The position numbers and the translations under genes are program-made. A stretch of 11,082 nucleotides of DNA from Crocosphaera sp038442745 (lineage in GTDB: Bacteria > Cyanobacteriota > Cyanobacteriia > Cyanobacteriales > Microcystaceae). Below the pieces are notes generated by a model that worked only from the letters and a program-made list of their open reading frames with translations, was not told where the DNA came from and made no database searches. Positions 1 through 9,500 of the stretch are shown here, one piece after another (the stretch's first letter is position 1; the number at the start of each line of letters is the position of its first letter). Location: NCBI RefSeq assembly GCF_038442745.1, contig NZ_JARVCN010000084.1:1-11082 (forward strand), given 5' to 3'.

Positions 1-549
1 TTGGCTCTTTTCGTCATCTGGTAAGGCTTTCAGGTATTCGTGTCCCCACGCCAGATTATCAGGGGTGAAAGTAAAGGTATTATCCTCATTATCCCCACTA
101 CTAGCAAACTCATCAGCATCATCATCCTTAAACACTCGGTAGGAGTAGGTTAGGTTATCTTTGTCTGCTGCAATATCGTTAGCACTTGCTGTCACTGTAA
201 TGGGGGTATTTTCTAGTCGAGGAGTGCTGATATTATCAATGGTGGCAGTGGGAGCAACATTTTCAACGGTGATGGTTTCATTGATGGTGATGCTACCACC
301 TTCTCGATCATCGACAGTTAGTTGTATTCGGTAACTACCGTTATCATCAGGGGTGAAGGTGAAGTTGGTTTGATTGACTCCTGACTCATTAGCAAAGGCA
401 GTATCATTACCCTCCTTAAATACTTCGTAGGAATAGGTTAGGTTATTGTTGTCTCCTGTCACATCTGTGGCACTTGCTGTCACTGTAATATCAGTGCCTT
501 CCTCTTGGGGAGTGCTGATGTTATCGATGGTAGCAGTAGGAGCAACATT
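1..549 (-). repeat. Tandem PKD-like repeats, 288-bp period; second copy cut by window edge
   Basis: Two units in tandem. Identical or near-identical stretches recur 288 bases apart: gtcactgtaat at 191 and 479, and gtgctgat at 224 and 512. Both units carry VAPTATIDNISTP, ITVTASA.D and NLTYSY.VFK. The 96-residue period is that of PKD/cadherin-like arrays, but WNFGDG is replaced by NLTYSYEVFK. The second unit loses similarity below base 58 (see findings). More copies may lie beyond the edge. Confidence 0.85.
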
Positions 550-3500
550 ATTGATGATTAGTCGGTCAATGGTTTCAGTAACTGTTACATCATCATCACT
601 CACGGTGAAGGTAACAGTATATTCGCCATCATCTTCGTAAGTATGAAGGGGTTGCAGAACATTATTTAAAATAGTCCCGTCTCCAAAGTTCCAACTATAG
701 GTTAAAGTATCGGAACTGGGATCGCTAACAGTGGCTTGGAATTGGATATTTTCCCCTTCATCAAAGCTCGAATCGTTAAGCGGCTGACTAATATCAAGTT
801 CGGGATCGACATTATTGACAGTAAGAGTTGTGGAATCAGTGGCCACAGTTCCTACAGTATCTGTAACTTCTAGGGTAAGCAGATAAACCCCGTCGTTACT
901 CACTCCAAGACTGGATAAGGTATCCCAGTCAACTGATGTGCTAATATCAACGCTACCATCGTTATTCGCTGTGGGGAGGGTAACGGGGATAGATTGAGTT
1001 GTGTCCCCAATGGTTAAAAGCCAAACCGCAGATGCAATGGTAATTGTAGCGGTTCCAGAGGTGCTACCAGGGGTAGCGTCTCCGATGAAGGTAACGTTAT
1101 CCCCTTCGTCGATAGTTAAAGCACTAGAGATGGTTGCAAAAGTAGCATCAAACCCTGGGATAGATTCCATATTTTTGTATTCAATCAGTCCCTTACCATC
1201 CACTTTTACCTGTCCATCAGTGGGAGTAGGAGTATTATCAGCAACCGGACTACCCTTGTCGTCGAAGGCTAAAATAGTGCCACTACCCGCATTAAAGTTA
1301 AGGGTATCTCCATTAATGTGGGTATCTCCATTTAGGATAATATCTGCACCATTGACAATATTTTGTCCTGTCACTTGGAAGGTATCATCATTCCCTCCCC
1401 CATGAACTGTAATTTTATCTTCTGCGTTAGCACTTTGTAGGAAGATGGTATCCGTGTTGCCTTGAGTATTCACCGTCACGTTATTAACCACGGTAGCACT
1501 CGATCGCAGGGTAACTTCATCAGCTTTGTTTCCAGTATTAATAGTAGTTGTCTCACCATTATTATTAACCCCTGAAACAGTAACAGTATCTGGATCTTCT
1601 CCAGTGTCAACGGTATCGAGTCCGATGACATTAACTAGGGTAACGGTATCATCACCATCATCAGTTGTCAGGGAAGCAGTATTGTCAATAGTTACTTCCA
1701 ATAACTCGACGGTATCATCACCATTGTCTGTATCAACAGTTAAGTTATTCATGACACTGTTATTAACCGCAACTTCATCGTTTCCTGTTCCACCAGTTAC
1801 GGTAACATTTCCACCCACATCCTGTAATGTCACTTCATTGCTGCCGTTGCTGCTAGTAACATTGATGGTTCCTTGTACCTGGTTTAGGGTAACAGTATCA
1901 TCATCGTTGCCACTATCTACATTCAAAGTAACATTATCATCATTATTATTGGTGACGGTGATAATGTCGTTGCCATCTGCTGTATCGATAGTGGTGGTGG
2001 TTGTATTAGCGATCGCTTCTAGTTCAACAACATCGCTTCCTCCACCTGTATTGAGGTTTAGGGTATTGACATCGGCAGGATTAATTTGATTGATATAATC
2101 TCCTTGAGAACCGGTATTGACGGTTAACTGTTCAATATTATTGAAAGTGATGTTTAACTGTTCTGGTTGGAGATTAGCTGTATCATTGATGGTGAAAGCG
2201 GCTATACCTCCAGGATCTAGGGCAAAACCATCCTGAGAAGCCACATAAACTTGATTTCCATCGCTCACCACATCGCTAGAGAAGTCTAAACCAGGTAAAC
2301 TGCGTAATATTTGTACAAAGGTGAGTTCTCCGGTGGCAGTATCCGTCTCAAATACGGTCAAACTAGATTCTACGGCACTGGTAACATAAATATATTCTTT
2401 ATCCCCAGATTGAGCCATAGTCAAACTGGTTGCACTGGCTAACCCTTTAATCCCATCTACTCCATCTTGTAATAATTGAATAGGAGTATCATCTAATTGA
2501 GTTCCGTTGCGTTCATAGACTGCCAGAGTACCGCTATCTTCGCTCAATAAATAAATAAAGCGATCGTCATCACTAACAATCAGATCCGTAACACCGATTA
2601 ATCCTTTATTTACCCCAGTAATTGTTTGAATCTCGCTAAGATTGCTGGCATTGATCACGATCAAATCATTATCACTGGTGGCTGCATAGATTAAGGTTTC
2701 ATCAGCACTGAGGGTAAAACGAGTTATGTCTGCATTACTGTAAGCTAATGCGGGGGTCTCCAAGACTCCTGTATTATTCCGTCCAAAGGCTAAAATACCG
2801 CTCTCTGTGAAGCTTTCTGAGGCAGTGGTTAACTGTTGTCGAGACTGTCCAGAAAGTTGATAATCGAGATCGATACCAGCACCTCCACCCCGTTCAAAGT
2901 ATTGAACTCGAATATCATGGGTTCCCGGAGTCAGACTAACCGTACTGGTTTTTCTCGTAAATCCATGAATACCATCATGATTTAAAACTTCTACCCCATC
3001 AATATAGAGGATCGAGCCATCATCACTCCCCAAAGAGAACGTCACCGTTACATCACTATCAGACGTGGGGTTAATAACATCGATCGCACCCTCCCAAATA
3101 ATGGCAAAATCGTTACTAGGAGCAACAGATACATCCAAGTCAGTAAAGCTGTCATTGGTCGAATTACTATCATTAGGTTGATTGATAGAAGTCATTACTT
3201 GGGTGGAAATAGGAGTTACCCCATCAAGATCGTCAAAGCTATCAATAGTGCCACCGGTAACGTATAAGCTGGCGTTTAAGCCTTCTCCTGCAATACGAAC
3301 CGAAGCAGTGGCATTACCATTAACATAGAGGCGATCGCTGGTTACTTCGAGATCATCAAGGTTGCCAGAAGTAATGGGTGTTTCATCTAAGAGGGTTAGA
3401 TCACCGTTGTTGCTGTTGCGACTGAATACAGAAATAACCTGATCCTCGTTACTAGCGACATAAACGTAGTTACCATCATCACTGATAGAAATAGCACTCA

Positions 3501-6500
3501 CACCCTCTAAACCACCAATAGCATCCACTTCATCGGTGAATAATTGACGTTGAGAGAGATCATCGGCATTAATGACAACTAAAGCATTTTGTTCCGTATT
3601 GATGCCATAGAGGTGATTTCCATCGGGACTGAGGACAACATTAGTAATACCCGTCAAGTCGTTACTAGAAACAGATTGAGAGTTATCGGTGATAAAGGCA
3701 AACTGTTGATCAACCAGGTTCACACCGGCGAGGTTATTGGTTGGCCCGTTAACGGAAGCATTGATATATAGATCGTCATCACTGGGTATTAAAGTTGCCC
3801 AAACTGCCCCAGATGCGAGGGAAGAGAGAGTAAGATCCCCATCACCACCGAAAATAGGATCTTGTGACCAACCACCAGTTAAGAAAGGGTTGAGGAAAGT
3901 AGTATTAGTTTGATCGAGATCTATACCAAGTTGAGGGTTAAGTAAACTCTGTTCCGATAGGTTCATAAATAGCACCATATCGAAGTCAACATTACTATCC
4001 ACATCGAAATAGTCATCTGTGTAACCTGTAGGTCCCAAGTCTAAGCGATACACTGCCGCTACTGCATCGGTAGGAATAGGTTGATTTGTTGTATTAAAGA
4101 AACTGGGGAAGTTATTCGTTGTGCCATAAAGAGAAGGATTTAAGAGTCCATAAATTTCCGAACCACCGATTAAATTAGCGATCAACGGTGTATCACTAAC
4201 ACCACCTCCAGTAATAAAGGGATTGCTTTCTCTTACCCCGTCGAAGGTTTCTTGATTGGCATTAGTAACGCTATTGGGGGTTCCTGCTAGTTGGTTATCA
4301 CTGACTGTGACTGTATTACCCCCTAAAATGAGACGACCATTCCCTCCGGTTTCCGCACCAGTTCCTCCAGAAGTGTCAACCCTGGCGTTATCGGCATCAA
4401 GCACCGAACCGTAGAGCTTGATAGTACCGCCAGCACCGCCAGCACCATCACCGCCAGGAGCACCAGGACCACCGTCACCGCCACGACCACCATTACCACC
4501 ATTGCCTCCTTTATTTTCACTGACACTACCAAGACCACCAGAACCACCGATACTGCCACCCCTACCATTGTTCCCATTAACCCCATTGTCACCTTTTGCA
4601 TCTAGCACGGTTGAAGAACTGGTAATAATGTTTCCTTGAGCAAGGATTTCCAAGGCACCTCCACCGGCACCACCGGCACCACCGGCTCCACCGGCACCAC
4701 CGACACCACCGCCACCACCACCGCCGCCGCCATCACCAGCGTCATTAGTTTGTCCTCCGTCTGCTTTACCGCCACCACCACCGCCGCCACCACCAGCGGC
4801 AGAACCTCCACCTGAACCACCGTTATCACCATCATCACTATTAGAATTACCCTCTTGTCCCCTACCACCGGCACCTGTATCTCCAGTTTGGAAAGAAGCA
4901 GAAGTACGGCTGGTATCCCCATCGTTACCGTTAGCACCGTCACTGCCTCCGCTGGTACTGGAACCTGTACTGCCCCCATCACCACCGGCACCACCACCAG
5001 CAACAGCTGTTTGACCATCGGCAGAAACATCAAAGGTGACGTTTTCTCCTACAATGACATCGTTACCAGCGTAGAGGGAGATCCCTTTGCTCCCGGTTCC
5101 TGTAATAGTTGTATTCTCAGGAATGACTAAGTTCCCGGCAAAACGGAATTGAACAATCTTATCGTTTTCGATCAACTCGGTGGTAAATAGTCCTTCTGTC
5201 CCTGATACCCCGTTAATGGTCTGAGCATCGGTGTCAATGGTGATGGAAGTCCCATTCAAGTAAAAATCGGGAGTTGTTTCAGGGGTAATGGCTAATAACT
5301 GTCTCGACTGATAACCATCGATTTCGTATTCCAGTTTAATCCCGGCTGCTCCTACTTTTTCAAAAAAGTCTACTTCAATGTCGTGTTCTCCTGGGGTGAG
5401 GTCGAAGGTTTGGGATTTTTCTGTAAACCCATGAGTGCCACCATGATCTAAGGTAAAGTTGGGATCGCCGTCAAGAATTAATCGTGAACCATCATCGCTG
5501 GTGAGATAGAAGGTAACTTTGACTGGTTGTAGATCGGGACTGGTAACGTTTAAAGTCCCTGTCCATTGTGCCGCAAAATTATTAGTGGGAATACTCTCGC
5601 TACTGGGGAAGAAACTAAAACCACCAGAAGTGCTGGTTTGATTAATACTGTTAAAGGTAGCGGTGGAAATGGGACTTAAGTCGCCAAAATTGGGGAACCT
5701 TATATCCTCATCACTACTATTGGGGTTAAATTCGTTTTCAGGAATGTCATCGATGTTATCATACAGGCTTCCTGTAAACCCATCTTGAGAGAGGGTAACG
5801 GTAGGTATTTCTGGGAATACTTCTCGTGCAACTATGTTATCTACTTGGGTGGTTCCGGATGTCCAACTCACAGAGACTAATTGTTTGAAGTCGGCAAAGA
5901 CAGGGTTAACGGTTTCGTCCCCAAAGGTTTCTAAGCTTTGACTATCTACTGTAACGGTTGTTTCTAGGGGCTCTTTATTGAGTTTCTCTCCTATAAAGGT
6001 AATAGTTTCACTTCCTGATAAAATGGCTAAGTCTAAAGTATCAAGATCAAAGACTCCATTATTTTCTAAGGCCAAGGTATAGGTATTACTATCATTTGAC
6101 AAAGTAAACCCATCTTCTGAGTAGGAACGTAATGTTGCTCCTTGAAGCGTTCCAGTATTACCATTCCCAGTGACATCGCTGACATTATTGGTGTCATCAA
6201 ATGTCCAATAACTGACTAAGTTCCCTTCATTCCCTTGCAGTGGTTGATCCAGGTTTTCTATAATTTCTGTTTGACTGCGGGCAGTATTCCATAAGCGAAC
6301 GTCTGCTATTTCTCCGGCAAAATACTCGCTATTTCCGCCAAAGCTTCCTAAATAAACGTCGGAAGAGATATCAATACCAATTAAATTATTGCTGGTACTG
6401 ACTTCTCCCACAGCTAACCCATCGAGATAGAGGATACCTGTTTTCGTGCCTGTGCGAACGGCTGCTAGATGATGCCATTGTCCATCATTGACCAATGTAG

Positions 6501-9500
6501 CAGAACTGGCAGGGTTGGGATTGTTACCACCAGTCTCAAAATTAAATTTGGCTAAACCATCCTCAATATAAAGTTTCCAGAAGTCTGCTGTTTGGCTTTC
6601 GGCGCCGAGTAAGGTTCCTGATGATGCAGTGGTTTTAAACCAGAGTTCAATGGTGAAATTATTTGTACTAAAATCTCCAAATCCTCCATCTCCACTGGTA
6701 AATTGTACATAATCGTTTTCTCCGTCTAAATAGACGACGTTGGCAAGCACTGGAGAAATTTCACTAATAACGTTTTCAAAATAGGTGTAGTTTTCGGAAC
6801 CATTACTACTTAAAACATTGGCCCCTGTTTCTAGGGTGACGCTATCATCATCTAGGGTGACATCTGCTTGGTTACTGGTTTCGGTGACGGTTAAGGTATT
6901 ATTAGTACCAGTTCCTGTTTGTATATCAACTTTATCTACTCCTTCGAGTTTAATTAATTCAACGTTATCGGCTGATAAACGGTTATCTTCTACTTGCCAA
7001 TTTACGCTTTGATTATTGTTACTATTATCAATGATTAGTGTCTCTGCATTGATGGCTAAGTTCTCTAGGAAGTGTTGATATTTTTCTTGGTTTGGACTGC
7101 CTTCTAGGTTAACAATAACTGTGTCATTATCTTCTAATCCTTGAATATTGGTTGAGGGGTTTTGGCTGTTTGCAATATCACCAATTTCCTTGACTGTAAC
7201 TTGGTCTTCTCCGTCGTTGAGTTGAATATCAAGCTGTAAATCTTCTGTGTTTAAGTCTAATTCTATTTCGTCATCTCCTTCCCCAAAACGTAATTCTGCT
7301 TCTTCAAAGTTGTTAAAGGTAACATTGGCGATCGCTCCAAAATTATTGATAATTGCACCTTTATTATTCTCAGGATTAGTTGCTAAAGTAGAGGCGATCG
7401 CAGTAATTTTTTCTGACTGTTCAAAGATGATTTTATCCTCATCTTCTCCACCAGATTCCTCAACAACTTCCCCACCATCAATTTCTAGTTCTATATCGCT
7501 ATCTTCGATGGTAATAATATTCGCTGCATCACCTAGGGTAATATTAACTTTTTCAAAACCTCGATAATTTAAACCTTGGGTTTCACTGGTAACAATACCA
7601 AATCCTTGTACAGTTTGATAGTTGTCTTCTTCATCGCTTTTTAATAACCCTTCAAATAAATTGGAAATGCTTCCTTGATTATCACTAATAGTATGATTAA
7701 ATGTGATTGTATCTCCATCAGATGAACCGTCTAATTGTACCAAACCTTGTAACTGAGATAGGTCATTATTTGCAGGCATTTCTAATAAGATAGGTTCATT
7801 AGAGTCGGGTAAATTAATTTCAAATGATTTTTGTTCTCCCCCAACAAAAATGTTATCTTCACCGCTACCTGTATTAACTAGAATTTGTTGTCCATTAAGA
7901 ACACCATACACATAAATAGTGTCATCTCCCGCCCCTGTAATTAAGATTAGTCTTTCTACATTTTCGATATTTTCTACATTTAAACCTGCCCCATAAAGTC
8001 GTTGCACTTGGCTATTATTTTCGATTTCTGTATAGATATAAAAATCATCATCGATAGCTGTTCCTGCTACAACTAAACTATCAAAACCAGTTCCCCCATC
8101 TATATTAACTTTCTCGTTTTCAACGTAACTAAATAAAGCATTACTTTCGTCTTCGCTGTCTTCATTTCCTGCTGAAACGTTTATCTGAGAAATATCAAGT
8201 TCTTCACCACTTATTTCTAAATGTGCTTTCAGATAGAAAATATCGTCCCCACTGTCTCCATTTAAGAAAATTTCAGCAATATTATGATTAACTTCAAAGT
8301 AGTCATTGTCTGCCCCTCCATGAAAACGCCCTTCAAAACTCACACCATTGGTTATTTCTGTAACATAAGTAATCCCATCTCTTTCGTCTGTTCCTAACAC
8401 ATTACCAATGAAAAATTGATCATCTCCTTCTTCTCCATAGACATCTATTACGGCGTTAGTATCATCCATAATAAAGAGGTCATTGCCGCTCCCTCCATAT
8501 ACTTGAATGCTCTCAGCAGAGTCATAATATACTCTAGGATTATTATTTCCTGTATTATTAATGCTTCGTGCTTCACTATTCGTTCCTGCATCGCTGTCTG
8601 CTTCAACATTTTCCAGTAAAGCATCTACATTTAATGACTGGAACCCATCAAAAGCATCGCTTAAAACTTGATATTCTACATAACCACCCAAGGTTTGATC
8701 CACATCAAACTGGAAGACATCATCAACATTGTCTTGTCCATCAATAATCACTAAATCATTACCTGTTGCCCCACTATCATAAATAAAGACACCACCATCA
8801 ACCCGAGGGTTATTATCATTCATGGCAATATAATAAACATCCCCTTGTTCTTTCCCATCTAACTCAATGCGTTGGGTAGAATCTTCTACCCAGAAGGTAT
8901 TACTATTACTATCGTCGCCGTAAAGTTGTACAGTATCGAAGAGGATAAAATTGTTATAAATACTTTCTAATTCTCCCGTACCCAAACTAACAGGAATGCC
9001 TTCTGCATTTAAGTTTAATGTACCTACATATAACTGAGTATCAGTAACTTTGAAACTGAGATCACTGGTTTCAATTAAAGTATCAATACTACCGTCATCT
9101 ACTTCTGGATGTTCCTCATGACTAAAGATATCTACTCCTTCATTACCTGTGATTTTATCTGCTCCCAGTCCACCAATAATAACCTCAGACTGCTGACTAC
9201 CAAATATTTCATCATCCCCACTATTTCCTAATAGTCTGAGATTATCGATTATGAAATCATCAGATTGAATACTGCTGGCATTAATAGTGTCATTTCCATC
9301 ATTGGCATCGATAATAATGATATCGTTGCTACTACCTAACTCTTGTAATTGGAAGCTAATTTGATTATTTTGTGTCAGGGTTAAAATAGAGATGTTTTTC
9401 CCTGTTTCTCCGTCTTCATCTTGATCAGAAGTTAATATTAATTCATCCGTAGTATCACCCCCAATAATAGTAATGCGATCGCTGGCAGTATCAACGGTTT

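Larger units (their letters stand above)
6741..8225 (-). other. Irregular beta-solenoid region, no named domain recognised
   Basis: About 495 residues between the RTX-like clusters and LamG. The sequence alternates short Asp/Gly turns (GAGDDTIYVYG, GSGEDNIFVGG, GEGDDEIELD, GTGTNNTLTV) with 20-40 residue stretches ending in phrases such as GLNYRGFEKVNITLG, VTFNNFEEAELRFG and NVELIKLEGVDKVDI. This recurring pattern, a Gly/Asn-Tyr/Phe-x-Glu phrase followed by a beta strand and an Asp/Gly turn, appears at least three times and resembles the repetitive spacers of other large cyanobacterial surface proteins. I assign no function. Confidence 0.55.

Noticed and set aside
1..57. Frameshift as the reason for loss of PKD similarity
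   Set aside because: The other two minus-strand frames do not restore the PKD ending, and one meets a stop quickly; the current frame stays open.
1001..1405. 134-codon plus-strand open frame
   Set aside because: Shadow of the Ig-like and solenoid coding sequence; low-complexity and no start context.
1526..2089. 187-codon open frame on the plus strand, rich in Val, Ser and Thr
   Set aside because: It is antisense to the solenoid repeats. Repeated Asp/Asn/Thr/Val codons on the minus strand read as Ser/Val/Leu codons without stops on the plus strand, and no domain was recognised in it.
4654..4800. Possible CRISPR or other spaced repeat array
   Set aside because: Units are contiguous 9-base in-frame coding repeats without unique spacers.
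4323..5033. Open frames on both strands across the glycine-rich block, including Pro-rich and Val-rich products
   Set aside because: They are frame shadows of GGN codons, giving Pro-rich on one strand and Val-rich on the other. The frame with recognisable domains on both sides is continuous through the block.
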